Below, piece by piece: positions 1 through 9,062 of a DNA stretch of 64,000 bases. Made by a program: the position numbers and the translations under genes. How positions within the stretch are numbered: the first letter of the stretch is position 1; the number at the start of each line of letters is the position of its first letter. The DNA comes from Streptomyces fulvoviolaceus (lineage in GTDB: Bacteria > Actinomycetota > Actinomycetes > Streptomycetales > Streptomycetaceae). The notes under the pieces were generated by a model that saw only the letters and a program-made list of their open reading frames with translations, searched no databases and was not told the DNA's origin. Where the stretch lies: positions 186,001 to 250,000 of the forward strand of contig NZ_JOEY01000002.1 in assembly GCF_000718165.1 (NCBI RefSeq). Reading direction: 5' to 3'.

Positions 1-56
1 CGCCGCTGCCGCCGTACCCGCTCCAGAAGCTCGGCGTCGGTTCGTATGTCGTTCAA
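1..56 (-). other. possible 5' end of an off-window gene
   Basis: Reading leftward from a TTG at 56, the minus strand stays open to the window edge and gives a charged, helix-like start (LNDIRTDAELLERV). It is too short to identify and no clear ribosome site was seen; it may be non-coding. The 18 bases up to the next gene hold nothing recognisable. Confidence 0.2.
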
Positions 57-74
57 GTCGGCTGTTCCGAGGGG

Positions 75-458
75 TCAGACGTCGAGCTGGTCGGCGACCG
101 CGCGCAGCAGGCCCGCGATCTTGCTACCGGCGGCCTTGTCGGGGTAGCGGCCCCGCTCCAACATCGGGGTGATGTTCTCGAGGAGGGTCGTCAGGTCCTG
201 GACGATGGACGCCAGTTCGTCCGGCTTCTTGCGCTGTGCCGCCGCGACCGAAGGGGCGGGTTCGAGGAGGGTCACCGAGAGCGCCTGGTCACCGCGCTGA
301 CCGGCGACGACGCCGAACTCGACGCGCTGGCCCGGCTTGAGCGTCTCGACTCCGGCGGGGAGGACCGAGGAATGGACGAAGACGTCGCCGCCGTCGTCAC
401 GGGAGAGAAAGCCGAAGCCCTTCTCACTGTTGAACCACTTGACCTTGCCGGTAGGCAC
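75..458 (-). CDS. cold-shock domain protein with C-terminal extension
   Basis: A 127-residue protein. Residues 1-67 are a cold-shock (OB-fold) domain with the RNA-binding motifs KGFGFL (13-18) and VFVH (26-29), so it should bind single-stranded RNA/DNA as a chaperone. Classic Csp proteins are about 67 residues; here about 60 more follow, a helical tail ([20 protein letters not shown]) of unknown role that could mediate oligomerisation. A long-form Csp of this type is common in Streptomyces beside a HAD phosphatase gene. A shorter canonical Csp is encoded at 38460-38666. The function is inferred from the domain only. Confidence 0.9.
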   Translation of the reverse strand: MPTGKVKWFNSEKGFGFLSRDDGGDVFVHSSVLPAGVETLKPGQRVEFGVVAGQRGDQALSVTLLEPAPSVAAAQRKKPDELASIVQDLTTLLENITPMLERGRYPDKAAGSKIAGLLRAVADQLDV

Positions 459-621
459 GTCTGTCCTCGTCCTCGTACTCGTCGGAAAACTGCTTCTGAA
501 ACGGCTCTTGATAGCACTTGGGCGGGTCGTCGGGACCCGCCGGTACCAAGGCTAATGGTCTTCAGGCCGGTGACAAGACGTCGCCCGGTTGTTCCTTCGG
601 GCAGGGAACTACCCTGGTCCG

Positions 622-879
622 GTGCGTGACAAAACCCAAACGAATTCCACCGTTCCCGGTGACCGACTGATCCGTGCCGGCGCCATCGTCTTCTTCGTCG
701 GTACGGCGGCCACACTCGTCACTGTGGCCCCGTTCCTTCTTGGTACGACGCCTTTTCCGACGTACATGTTCGGATTGAGCATGCTCATGGGTGTCGGATT
801 CCTGATCGCGGGTGCGGGAGTACTGCAGTCGGTCGCGGCCGGAAGGCGTCGGGCGCGGGCCGGAAGTCAGCCCTCGTAG
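622..879 (+). CDS. small two-helix membrane protein
   Basis: An 85-residue protein from a GTG start (VRDKTQTNST). Two hydrophobic segments, about residues 18-38 and 44-65, are followed by an Arg-rich tail, so it is a small integral membrane protein with both ends probably cytoplasmic. An in-frame ATG lies 33 bases upstream, but the coding-like sequence begins at the GTG. No known family was recognised. It is transcribed divergently from the cold-shock gene and converges on the HAD gene, overlapping its end by 13 bases. Confidence 0.65.
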   Translation: MRDKTQTNSTVPGDRLIRAGAIVFFVGTAATLVTVAPFLLGTTPFPTYMFGLSMLMGVGFLIAGAGVLQSVAAGRRRARAGSQPS

Positions 880-1499
880 GCCGAAAGCCATCCCGGGAAC
901 TCGGTGAGGTCGGTGAGGACGACGTCGGCGCCGGCCGTGGCAAGTTCCCGCGCGTCACACGGCCCGGTGGCCACCGCGACCGAGAGCGCACCGGCCTTGC
1001 GCGCCCCGCGGACGTCCCCGACGTGGTCCCCGACGTAGACGCTCGCGCCGTGCTCGCGCAGAGCCTCCGCCTTCTGCTCGGCCCACAGGTTGCCGACCAC
1101 GGCGTCGGGTTCCATGCCGAGGTGCTCCATGTGCAGCTTGGCGTTGGGCTCCCACTTGGCGGTGACGACGACGGCCCGTCCACCCGCCGCCTGCACGGCC
1201 GTGATCGCCTCCCGGGCGCCGGGCATCGCGAGGGTGCCGGTGATGGCGTACGCGGGGTAGATCTCGCGGTAGAGGTCCGCCGTGGCCGCGACCCGGTCCG
1301 CCGTGAACCAGTGGGCGATCTCCTCCTCCAGCGGCGGCCCGAGCCGGGTGACGACCAGGTCGGCGTCGACGTACGTCCCCGTCCGCTCGGACAGTTCCAG
1401 CCAGCAGGCGTGGATGCCCGGCCGGGAGTCGATGAGGGTCATGTCGAGGTCGAAGCCGACGGTCGGGGCGGAGATGTCTGTAGAGGCCATATGAGCCAT
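867..1499 (-). CDS. HAD-family phosphatase
   Basis: A 210-residue haloacid-dehalogenase-superfamily hydrolase. Motif I is DLDMT (17-21) with nucleophile D17 and acid/base D19, motif II VVT (111-113), motif III K115 or nearby, motif IV GDHVGD (157-162). The second Asp in motif I points to a phosphatase rather than a dehalogenase; the cap sits between motif I and II (phosphoglycolate-phosphatase-like). Substrate unknown. ATG at 1490 (MASTDIS) is an equally good start; neither has a clear Shine-Dalgarno. Confidence 0.85.
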   Translation of the reverse strand: MAHMASTDISAPTVGFDLDMTLIDSRPGIHACWLELSERTGTYVDADLVVTRLGPPLEEEIAHWFTADRVAATADLYREIYPAYAITGTLAMPGAREAITAVQAAGGRAVVVTAKWEPNAKLHMEHLGMEPDAVVGNLWAEQKAEALREHGASVYVGDHVGDVRGARKAGALSVAVATGPCDARELATAGADVVLTDLTEFPGWLSAYEG

Positions 1500-1542
1500 T
1501 GTGCCCAGGCGCCGTGGCAGCCAGGCGTCGAGCGGGTGTGAC

Positions 1543-2520
1543 CTACCTCCGCCGCTGCGACCGCCACACCAGGAACAGCGCCGACGCCACCGCCGCGCCC
1601 CGCACCACCCACGGCCAGGTGTCGGCGACCGCGTCGTTCATGTGCCCCTGGGCGATGGGCTCGCCCCAGCGGCCCTCGTTCCTGCCCCACAGCCAGACGA
1701 GCCCCCCGGTGAGCGCCAGTGCGGGCAGGAACATGACCGCCCACTTCGTCTCCGCGTCGGTCAGCCGCCGCGAGGCGTAGGCGATGACCCAGCCGACCAG
1801 CAGGACGAACAGGTTGCCGAGCACGGCACCGGCGATCAGGAGGCCCGCGGCGAGCAGGAGGAGGGGGTTGGTCCAGGTTCCGGTGCGAGCGGGGAGGAGA
1901 CGGCGGCGGAAGCGGGTCCTGGTCTCCGGGACGGCCTCTTCGACCTCCTCGGCCTTCTCAGCCTTCTCGACGGCGGGCTGTGCCTCCTCCTTCGGTGGCG
2001 GAGGCTTCAGCAGCTCCGGGATCTCCACGCCGCCGACGAACCCGGGCACGCTGTCGCCGACCCCGAAGGGGCTGCTGTCCACCCGCCACCAGTCCGGCTG
2101 CGAGGCGCTGTCCCCGAGCTCGTCCACGCCCGCGAGGTGCGGCGAGGCGTTCCCCTCGGCGGGAGGCGCGGGGGCGGCCGGGCGCGGCCGCGGGACGACC
2201 TTGCGCAGCCCCTTCGGCCGCCGCTCGCCGTCCTCCCCTTCACGGTCCCGCTGTACGGGCACGGAGGCGGGCGGTGGCTGCGGAGTGCCGCTGCCGTCCC
2301 CGGCGGCGGCGACCACGTCGTCGGGGCTGCCGAGCCGGGAGATGATCCGGCGGACGGCGGCGGGACTGTCCACCGGCGCCTTGGCACGCCGCCGGTCGAT
2401 CTCGTTGCGCAGCTCCGAGACGAGCCGCATCCGGGTGGACGACGGCAACTGCCGCTGGTGCGCGACGTCGCCGACACGGCTCAGATACTCGTAGACGACC
2501 TGGTCGCTCTCGATACCCAC
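1543..2520 (-). CDS. HAAS-domain membrane protein
   Basis: A 325-residue protein starting at a GTG preceded by GGAGGGGAC. The N-terminal ~70 residues (DQVVYEYLSRVGD ... RRIISRLGSPDDVVAAA) have the look of a HAAS/DUF1700 domain, a small signalling module seen on membrane proteins. A Pro-rich linker with an acidic patch follows, then three to four hydrophobic segments near the C-terminus (LLLLAAGLLIAGAVLG, FVLLVGWVIAYA, VMFLPALALTGGLVWLW, and one before the Arg-rich end). It is divergent from the 2707 gene. Role unknown; probably a cytoplasmic sensor domain tethered to the membrane. Only the last quarter of the very long open frame here is real. Confidence 0.75.
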   Translation of the reverse strand: MGIESDQVVYEYLSRVGDVAHQRQLPSSTRMRLVSELRNEIDRRRAKAPVDSPAAVRRIISRLGSPDDVVAAAGDGSGTPQPPPASVPVQRDREGEDGERRPKGLRKVVPRPRPAAPAPPAEGNASPHLAGVDELGDSASQPDWWRVDSSPFGVGDSVPGFVGGVEIPELLKPPPPKEEAQPAVEKAEKAEEVEEAVPETRTRFRRRLLPARTGTWTNPLLLLAAGLLIAGAVLGNLFVLLVGWVIAYASRRLTDAETKWAVMFLPALALTGGLVWLWGRNEGRWGEPIAQGHMNDAVADTWPWVVRGAAVASALFLVWRSQRRR

Positions 2521-2566
2521 GAAGTCCCCTCCGGGGTTGGCGCGTTGGAAACCCCGATCAGCATTA

Positions 2567-2644
2567 TCCAGCCCGTCCGGCGTTTGAGGACGAGGCCCGT
2601 CGGGCCGAAGCGGGGGTCTGGGGGCGCGGCCCCCAGGGACGCGC
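2567..2644 (+). repeat. dispersed repeat, family B
   Basis: A CAGCCCGTCCGGCGTTTGAG-type block followed by a GC hairpin (GGGGG...CCCCCAG). Related copies lie at 43627-43719 (opposite orientation) and 44953-45053. It fills the gap between two divergent genes and looks like a mobile or amplified intergenic palindrome rather than a gene. Confidence 0.75.
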
Positions 2645-2706
2645 ACCCCCACGCAGCCGCACGTACGCAGCTCAACCGCCGGAGGTAACCCGCTACCGTG
2701 GGCAGG

Positions 2707-5226
2707 ATGAGCGACCAGGCCACCCCGCCCCGTTCCCTCGCGGAGGCTCTCCGCGTGCGGGACGACGCCTCGCTGGCCGCGCTCCTGCGCGCCCGCCCCG
2801 ATCTCATCACCCCCGTCCCGACCGACCTGACGCAACTGGCGACCCGCGCCGGCACGCGTGCGTCGGTGGTGCGGGCGCTGGAGCGGCTGGACCGTTTCGC
2901 GCTGCAGACGGCCGAGGCGCTGGCCGTGGCAGCGGATCCGGCGCCGTACGACGAGTTGCTGGGGCTGCTGACCGGCGACGAGGGCGACCAGGCGGTCGCG
3001 GTGGCGCTGCCCCGCGCCCTCAGGATCCTGCGGGAGCAGGCCCTGGTGTGGGGCGCCGACGATCGGCTGCGTCTGGTCCGTACGGCCCGTGAGCTGCTCG
3101 CGCCCTCGCCGCAGCATCCGTCGCCGACCGGGCTCGGGCCGACCGTTCAGGAGGCCACCTCGGGCATGTCGCCGGGCCGGATCCAGGAGATCGTCACGGC
3201 CGCCGGGCTGGCCTCGACGCACGACTCGGTGTCGGCCGTGGCCGCACTGACCTCGCTCTTCACGCACCGCAAGCGGATGGCAAAGCTGCTCGCCGGGCTC
3301 CCCGAGGAGTCGCGGGAGGTCCTGTCCCGCCTGGTCTGGGGGCCGCCGTACGGCCAGGTCACCGCCGACCCCGCAGCCCACCTGCGGCGCCTGCTGGACC
3401 TCGGGCTGCTGCTGCCGACGGCGCCCGGGACGGTCGTACTGCCCCGCGAAGTGGCCCTGCACCTGCGCGCCGGCCGCGCGCACCGCACGACCGAGCCGCT
3501 GCCGCCCGCCATGGAGGCCGTCTCCGTGCACCGTCCACAGGTTGTGGACGGAACGGCGGCCGGGCAGGCGTACACCGCGCTGGCGACCGTCGAGGAGCTG
3601 CTCAAGGACTGGGACGAGGGCGGGCCGGCCGTGCTGCGGGCGGGCGGGCTCAGCGTCCGGGACCTGAAGCGGACCGCGGTGGCGTTGGACGTGGCCGAGC
3701 CGGTCGCCGCCTTCTGGGTCGAGCTGGCGTACGCGGCCGGGCTGATCGCCTCCGACGGCGAGGCCGACGAGCGGTATGCCGCGACCCCGGCCCACGACGA
3801 GTGGCTGGAGCAGCCCCCGGCACAGCGGTGGGCGCGGCTCGCGGAGGCGTGGCTGACGGCGACGCGGACGTCGGGGCTGATCGGCGGGCGGGACACGAAG
3901 GACCGTACGTTGTCGGCGCTGGGCCCGGGACTCGACCGCAGCGCCGCGCCGGAGGTACGGCACCGGGTGCTGACCCTCCTCACCGGGCTCCCGGAGGGCG
4001 CCGCCCCGGCCGCCGACTCGGTCCTCGCCCGGCTGCGCTGGGAACGCCCGCTGCGCGGCCCGCAGCGCGACGACGACCTGCGCACCCGGCTCGCGGAGTG
4101 GACGCTGAGCGAGGCGGAGATGCTGGGCGTCACCGGCCGGGGCGCCCTGTCGGGACACGGGCGGGCGCTGCTGGGGGCGCCTGTCGTCGAGAAGGCTCGG
4201 GCCGAGGAGCCGGAGGGCCCCGGCGACAAGCTGCCCGTCCACCACCACGTGACGCCCGTCCTGGAACCCCTCTCGCCCGCCGAACAGGCCACCGCCTCCG
4301 CGGCCGCCGTCCGGCTCCTCGCACCCCAGCTCCCCGAACCCCTGGACCACGTCCTGCTCCAGGCCGACCTGACGGCGGTCGCCCCCGGCCCGCTGCAGCG
4401 GCCGCTGGCCGATGTGCTGGGGGTGCTCGCGGACGTGGAGTCGAAGGGCGGGGCGACCGTCTACCGCTTCACGCCCGGCTCGGTACGGCGCGCCCTGGAC
4501 GCCGGCCAGTCCGCGTCCGACCTGCACGCCTTCCTCGCCGCGCACTCCCGTACACCGGTTCCGCAGCCACTGACGTATCTGATCGACGACGTGGCCCGCA
4601 GACACGGCCACCTCCGGGTGGGCGCGGCCTCGGCGTACGTCCGCTGCGACGACGACGCGATGCTCAACGAGATCCTGGCCGACAAGCGCGCGGCGGGCCT
4701 GCGCCTGCGCCGGCTGGGCCCCACGGTGCTGGCCACCCAGGCCGACCCGGCGACCCTGCTGGACGGTCTGCGCGCGATGGGTTTCGCCCCGGCCGCCGAG
4801 TCCGCCGAGGGCGACGTCCTGATCGCCCGGGCCCACGCCCACCGCACCCCGCCCCGCACGGCCCCCGAGCCGGTCCCGGACGGCCCCCCGGTCCCGGACA
4901 CGACCCTCCTGACGGCCGCGATCCGCGCCATCCGGGCGGGCGACCTGGCCTCCACGACCCCGCGCAAGCAGCCCCCTCCGGCCGGCGGCGCGCTCCCCCG
5001 CACCAGCTCCGCCGAGACCCTCGCCACCATGCAGGCCGCCGTCCTCACCGGCGAGGCCCTCTGGATCGGCTACGTCAACGCCGAGGGCTCCGCCAGCCAG
5101 CGCGTCATCGCCCCGATCCGCGTCGAGGGCGGCTTCGTGACGGCGTACGACCACACGGCGGACGAGGTCCGGACGTATCCGCTGCACCGGGTGACGGGGG
5201 TGGCAGAGTTGGCGGAGGACGCGTAG
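2707..5226 (+). CDS. helicase C-terminal (XPB/Ssl2-type) domain protein
   Basis: A long 839-residue protein without a Walker A motif that matches the Streptomyces 'helicase-associated / XPB-Ssl2-like helicase C-terminal' family: an Ala/Leu-rich N-terminal WYL/winged-helix-like half and a C-terminal part (PLTYLIDDVARRHGHLRVGAAS; ADKRAAGLRLRRLGPTVL; EALWIGYVNAEGSASQRVIAPI) resembling a domain found on XPB-type helicases and WYL proteins. The true XPB-like ATPase is encoded 1.9 kb downstream at 7078-8721, so the two may act together in DNA repair. Start: TACCGT at 2694-2699 followed 7 nt later by this ATG fits a leaderless transcript; a GTG at 2698 behind GGAGGT is the alternative. Confidence 0.75.
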   Translation: MSDQATPPRSLAEALRVRDDASLAALLRARPDLITPVPTDLTQLATRAGTRASVVRALERLDRFALQTAEALAVAADPAPYDELLGLLTGDEGDQAVAVALPRALRILREQALVWGADDRLRLVRTARELLAPSPQHPSPTGLGPTVQEATSGMSPGRIQEIVTAAGLASTHDSVSAVAALTSLFTHRKRMAKLLAGLPEESREVLSRLVWGPPYGQVTADPAAHLRRLLDLGLLLPTAPGTVVLPREVALHLRAGRAHRTTEPLPPAMEAVSVHRPQVVDGTAAGQAYTALATVEELLKDWDEGGPAVLRAGGLSVRDLKRTAVALDVAEPVAAFWVELAYAAGLIASDGEADERYAATPAHDEWLEQPPAQRWARLAEAWLTATRTSGLIGGRDTKDRTLSALGPGLDRSAAPEVRHRVLTLLTGLPEGAAPAADSVLARLRWERPLRGPQRDDDLRTRLAEWTLSEAEMLGVTGRGALSGHGRALLGAPVVEKARAEEPEGPGDKLPVHHHVTPVLEPLSPAEQATASAAAVRLLAPQLPEPLDHVLLQADLTAVAPGPLQRPLADVLGVLADVESKGGATVYRFTPGSVRRALDAGQSASDLHAFLAAHSRTPVPQPLTYLIDDVARRHGHLRVGAASAYVRCDDDAMLNEILADKRAAGLRLRRLGPTVLATQADPATLLDGLRAMGFAPAAESAEGDVLIARAHAHRTPPRTAPEPVPDGPPVPDTTLLTAAIRAIRAGDLASTTPRKQPPPAGGALPRTSSAETLATMQAAVLTGEALWIGYVNAEGSASQRVIAPIRVEGGFVTAYDHTADEVRTYPLHRVTGVAELAEDA

Positions 5227-5260
5227 GCGCTCCGCTGGGGGTGCGGCGCTGTGTCGTTGT

Positions 5261-5323
5261 TCGGCTGCGGGCCGGTGGGGGCTGATCGCGCAGTTCCCCG
5301 CGCCCCTGAGGGGCGCGTTGCCG
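5261..5323 (+). repeat. dispersed repeat, family A
   Basis: Contains GGCTGATCGCGCAGTTCCCC and CGCGCCCCTGAGGGGCGCG, the signature of a repeat also seen (either orientation) at 11325-11393, 14699-14757, 16466-16526, 39397-39450, 47717-47776 and 55214-55282. Here it lies in the gap before the galU-like gene. The rest of this gap (5324-5479) holds short GGTGTTTTC repeats just before the ribosome site. Confidence 0.75.
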
Positions 5324-5479
5324 CACCGGAGTTCGCCGGACCCGCTCAGGGCTCGAACCCGCCGCTCGCGATGGCGAGTACCGGGCGCTTCCGGCGCGGG
5401 CTCGTGGGAAGCGTTTCCTGGACGGGACCTTGTCCTCGGTGTTTTCGGTGTTTTCGGTGGCTTCGGCGAAGGGGATTTC

Positions 5480-6379
5480 ATGGCAACGACCATCCGCAGG
5501 GCAGTCATCCCCGCTGCGGGGCTGGGATCCCGTCTCCTCCCCCTGACGAAGGCGACGCCGAAGGAGATGCTGCCGGTCGGCGACAAGCCGGTCATCGAGC
5601 ACACCGTCCGGGAACTGGTGGCGTCCGGCATCACCGACATCACCATCGTCGTCTCCGGCGGCAAGGGGCTGATCCAGGACCACTTCCGGCCCAACCCGGC
5701 CCTCGTCGCCCAGCTGCGGGCGGACGGGAAGACGGCCTACGCGGACGCCGTGGAGGAGGTCGGCGAGCTCTCCCGGCTCGGGCACATCACCTACCTCGAC
5801 CAGCACGGCCCGTACGGCAACGGCACCCCCGTCCTCAACGCCGCGCGCAACGTCGGTGCCGAGCCGATCCTGGTGCTGTGGCCGGACGACGTCTTCGTCG
5901 CCGAGGTCCCGCGTGCCCAGCAGCTGATCAGGGCCTACGAGGCGACCAGCTGCCCGGTCCTCGCCCTGCTGCCGATGGACCCGGCCGACTCGCAGCGCTA
6001 CGGCGTGCCCGTGGTCAAGGAGGACCTGGGCGACGGACTGCTGCGGATCACCGGCCTGGTCGAGAAGCCGCAGCCACAGGACGCGCCCTCGGCCTACGCG
6101 GCCATCGGCGGCTATGTCATCACCCCCGGCATCATCGACGAACTGCGCAGCCAGACCGAGCGCTGGTACGAGCACCGGACCGGCGAGATCTATCTGACGG
6201 ACGCCATCAACGCCTACGCGAGCAGCCGGGCCGTCTACGGCCAGGTCATCCAGGGCCGCTGGTACGACACCGGAAACCCGCTGGCCTACCTCACGGCCCA
6301 GTTCGCCGCCGCTCTCGCCGACCCGGAGTACGGTCCGCACCTGCGCCGGCTGGCGGAGCTCACCGAGGACCGGCCCTGA
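5480..6379 (+). CDS. galU: UTP-glucose-1-phosphate uridylyltransferase
   Basis: A 299-residue nucleotidyltransferase: UTP + glucose-1-phosphate to UDP-glucose + PPi, in the cytoplasm. The N-terminus carries the classic sugar-nucleotide signature AAGLGSRLLPLTKATPKEML, and VEKP (residues ~195) and GxWYDTGNP near the C-terminus are typical of GalU. Length is normal. The start has AAGGGG six bases upstream; longer in-frame starts cover the repeat and are unlikely. Streptomyces usually carry more than one GalU-like gene, so this may be a paralogue. UDP-glucose also feeds OtsA (42123) and GpgS (41072) in this window. Confidence 0.88.
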   Translation: MATTIRRAVIPAAGLGSRLLPLTKATPKEMLPVGDKPVIEHTVRELVASGITDITIVVSGGKGLIQDHFRPNPALVAQLRADGKTAYADAVEEVGELSRLGHITYLDQHGPYGNGTPVLNAARNVGAEPILVLWPDDVFVAEVPRAQQLIRAYEATSCPVLALLPMDPADSQRYGVPVVKEDLGDGLLRITGLVEKPQPQDAPSAYAAIGGYVITPGIIDELRSQTERWYEHRTGEIYLTDAINAYASSRAVYGQVIQGRWYDTGNPLAYLTAQFAAALADPEYGPHLRRLAELTEDRP

Positions 6380-6383
6380 TCCC

Positions 6384-6935
6384 TCAGCAGTCCCCGACGG
6401 CAGCGTCCGCGGGCAGGCCGAAGTAGGTGCGAGCCTCGGTCTCCAGGGCGTCGGACGACATCGTGTCCTCGGCCGCGTACTCGGCGACGAGACCGAAGTG
6501 GGCCTTCGTCCACTCCGCGTACCCCGCGCCGTCGGGCGGCTCCTCCCGCGACACGACCCGGTAGCCGCCGTCCGCCTCCCGCTCCAGCCGCACCACCTGC
6601 GGGTACCGCGAGCCGCCGCACTCCACCAGGGTCCGGTCGTGCACTCCGTACTCGACACACAGCGTGTTGACGCCCGCCCGCACGAGGCCGTCGCGCGCGT
6701 CCAGTTCGAGCGCCTCCACCCGGCAGAACCAGCGCGCCCTGAGCTCGGGCACCGTCTCGCCGTACCCGCTCCCCTTCGACTCCGCCGCGAGCCGCGCCTC
6801 GATCACCGGCCGGACCTCGCCCCACAGCCGCGTGTCCACACCGGCCGCCGGCCACATCACCCACGCGCCCGTGGCCACCAGGACGACCACGGCCCCCGCG
6901 CCGGTCGCCCAGCCACGGACCGACAGAACCGCCAT
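6384..6935 (-). CDS. membrane-anchored or secreted hypothetical protein
   Basis: A 183-residue protein with an N-terminal hydrophobic segment (GAGAVVVLVATGAWVMW, residues 11-27), so exported or anchored. The rest is soluble, with three to four Cys (C66, C85, C98, last residue) that could form disulfides outside the cell. GGGGAG lies 7 bases before the ATG. It converges with galU, four bases apart. No family recognised; actinobacterial hypothetical. Confidence 0.7.
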   Translation of the reverse strand: MAVLSVRGWATGAGAVVVLVATGAWVMWPAAGVDTRLWGEVRPVIEARLAAESKGSGYGETVPELRARWFCRVEALELDARDGLVRAGVNTLCVEYGVHDRTLVECGGSRYPQVVRLEREADGGYRVVSREEPPDGAGYAEWTKAHFGLVAEYAAEDTMSSDALETEARTYFGLPADAAVGDC

Positions 6936-7077
6936 ACCGTGACTCCCCTCACCCCAGAGCGCCCACCGCGCTGCTCCCCCGGTCAGACGGCCGAAGGGGG
7001 CACAGGGTTGCCCTGCCGGTTTCGGCACGTCGTACGGCACACTGGACGTTTGGCCGGTGCGGAAGGGAAGTGCGTAC

Positions 7078-8721
7078 GTGAACGGACCGCTGATCGTCCA
7101 GTCGGACAAGACCCTGCTCCTGGAGGTCGACCACGAGCAGGCCGACGAGTGCCGTCGGGCCATCGCGCCGTTCGCCGAGCTGGAGCGGGCACCGGAGCAC
7201 ATCCACACCTACCGGGTGACGCCGCTGGGCCTGTGGAACGCGCGGGCGGCCGGGCACGACGCCGAGCAGGTGGTGGACGCGCTGGTGCAGTACAGCCGGT
7301 ATCCGGTGCCGCACGCGCTGCTCGTCGACGTCGCCGAGACCATGGACCGGTACGGACGGCTGACCCTCAGCAAGCACCCCGCGCACGGGCTCGTCCTCAC
7401 GACCACCGACCGGCCCGTGCTGGAGGAGATCCTGCGGTCGAAGCGGATCATCCCGCTCGTCGGTGCTCGGCTCGACCCCGACACCGTCGCCGTCCACCCC
7501 TCCGAGCGCGGGCAGATCAAGCAGACGCTGCTGAAGCTGGGCTGGCCCGCCGAGGACCTCGCGGGGTACGTCGACGGCGAGGCGCACCCGATCGAGCTGG
7601 ACGAGGACGGATGGGCGCTCAGGCCCTACCAGAAGCAGGCGGTGGAGAACTTCTGGCACGGCGGGTCGGGCGTGGTCGTCCTTCCCTGTGGTGCCGGCAA
7701 GACCCTCGTCGGCGCCGGGGCCATGGCCCAGGCGAAGTCCACGACCCTCATCCTCGTCACCAACACCGTCTCCGCCCGGCAGTGGAAGCACGAGCTGGTG
7801 AAGCGGACCTCGCTGACCGAGGACGAGATCGGCGAGTACAGCGGGACCCGGAAGGAGATCCGGCCCGTCACCATCGCCACCTACCAGGTGCTCACCACCC
7901 GGCGGAAGGGTGTCTATCCGCACCTGGAGCTGTTCGACTCCCGGGACTGGGGGCTCATCCTCTACGACGAGGTGCACCTGCTGCCGGCTCCTGTCTTCAA
8001 GTTCACTGCGGATCTGCAGGCACGGCGGCGGCTCGGCCTGACCGCGACCCTGGTCCGGGAGGACGGGCGCGAGTCGGACGTCTTCTCGCTCATCGGGCCC
8101 AAGCGGTTCGACGCGCCGTGGAAGGAGATCGAGGCGCAGGGGTACATCGCGCCCGCCGACTGCGTGGAGGTCCGGGTCAATCTCACGGACTCCGAGCGGC
8201 TCGCCTACGCGACCGCCGAGCAGGAGGAGAAGTACCGCTTCTGTGCGACGACCGCCACGAAGCGGAAGGTCACGGAGGCTCTGGTGCAGCGGTTCGCCGG
8301 GCAGCAGATCCTCGTCATCGGCCAGTACATCGACCAACTCGACGAGCTGGGCGAGCACCTGAACGCCCCCGTCATCAAGGGCGAGACCTCCAACGCCCAG
8401 CGCGAGAAGCTCTTCGAAGCCTTCCGGCAGGGTGAGATCAGTGTGCTGGTCGTGTCCAAGGTCGCGAACTTCTCCATCGACCTGCCGGAGGCGACGGTCG
8501 CGATCCAGGTCTCCGGCACCTTCGGGTCGCGGCAGGAGGAGGCTCAGCGGCTGGGTCGGGTGCTCCGGCCCAAGGCCGACGGGCACCAGGCCCACTTCTA
8601 CTCGGTGGTCGCCCGCGACACCATCGACCAGGACTTCGCCGCCCACCGGCAGCGGTTCCTGGCGGAACAGGGATACGCCTACCGGATCGTGGACGCGGAC
8701 GAGCTGCTCGCGGACAGCTGA
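7078..8721 (+). CDS. XPB/Ssl2-type DNA helicase
   Basis: A 547-residue superfamily-2 helicase. N-terminal ~180 residues are the XPB-type DNA-binding region (LLLEVDHEQADECRRAIAPF ...). Walker A is PCGAGKT (203-209), the DEAH-like box DEVH (297-300), motif III TAT (in GLTATLVRED), motif VI QRLGRVLRPK. Family members unwind DNA 3'-5' and act in repair or transcription-linked processes; the bacterial role is poorly known. GTG at 7078 has GGAAGGGA 9 bases upstream; a GTG at 7057 is possible. The 2707 gene encodes a protein resembling a helicase accessory region. Confidence 0.9.
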   Translation: MNGPLIVQSDKTLLLEVDHEQADECRRAIAPFAELERAPEHIHTYRVTPLGLWNARAAGHDAEQVVDALVQYSRYPVPHALLVDVAETMDRYGRLTLSKHPAHGLVLTTTDRPVLEEILRSKRIIPLVGARLDPDTVAVHPSERGQIKQTLLKLGWPAEDLAGYVDGEAHPIELDEDGWALRPYQKQAVENFWHGGSGVVVLPCGAGKTLVGAGAMAQAKSTTLILVTNTVSARQWKHELVKRTSLTEDEIGEYSGTRKEIRPVTIATYQVLTTRRKGVYPHLELFDSRDWGLILYDEVHLLPAPVFKFTADLQARRRLGLTATLVREDGRESDVFSLIGPKRFDAPWKEIEAQGYIAPADCVEVRVNLTDSERLAYATAEQEEKYRFCATTATKRKVTEALVQRFAGQQILVIGQYIDQLDELGEHLNAPVIKGETSNAQREKLFEAFRQGEISVLVVSKVANFSIDLPEATVAIQVSGTFGSRQEEAQRLGRVLRPKADGHQAHFYSVVARDTIDQDFAAHRQRFLAEQGYAYRIVDADELLADS

Positions 8722-8751
8722 CGGGTCGGACAGCTGACGGCCGGCAACCGG

Positions 8752-8934
8752 CTACTTGCGGCGGACGCCGGCTTCCTCGCCGTACTCGCCGAGTATGACG
8801 ACGTCGAAGGCGGCGCCCGCGAAGACGCGGATCGCGCGGAGGGCGCTGCCGAGGCGGTGGGTGCCGTGGGCACCGGAGAGGGAGGTCGCGCCGGACGGGC
8901 GACCGGGGGCTGGGGTGAAGGTCGCTGCACTCAT
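8752..8934 (-). CDS. conserved small Streptomyces protein
   Basis: Sixty residues (MSAATFTPAPGRPSG...), Ala/Gly rich with a C-terminal hydrophobic stretch AIRVFAGAAFDVVILGEYGEE that is too polar at the ends to be a sure membrane helix. Function unknown. An upstream in-frame start would add 25 residues; the ATG used here is where coding-like sequence begins. It is divergent from the HelR-like gene and shares a 320-bp upstream region with it. Confidence 0.5.
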   Translation of the reverse strand: MSAATFTPAPGRPSGATSLSGAHGTHRLGSALRAIRVFAGAAFDVVILGEYGEEAGVRRK

Positions 8935-9044
8935 GTCTCCATGGTGGCCTTCGAGGCATAAGGAGGGCATCGGTCCCAGGTCCCCACTTCCTGTGCTACC
9001 TGGGTACACCCTGTGGGTGGAGCCTCCCCCACCGGACGGAGGGT

Positions 9045-9062
9045 CGGTCCCCTAGGGGACCG
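9045..9062. promoter_or_regulatory. 18-bp perfect palindrome upstream of helR
   Basis: CGGTCCCCTAGGGGACCG is a perfect inverted repeat in the 8935-9256 divergent region. The half-site recurs as GGGGACCGGG at 9088-9097, giving two imperfect direct copies (GGGACCGGGACATCG and GGGACCGGGCCATCG). It looks like an operator for a dimeric regulator. HelR genes in other actinobacteria are rifamycin-inducible through a palindromic element; I cannot confirm that this is the same sequence. Confidence 0.5.

Noticed and set aside
2521..5694. Long minus-strand open frame running from 5694 into the HAAS-domain gene (1383 codons in all)
   Set aside because: It is antisense to the 2707 helicase-associated gene and has shadow composition (Arg/Gly/Gln runs). 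Only the part below 2520, behind GGAGGGGAC-GTG, is coding-like.
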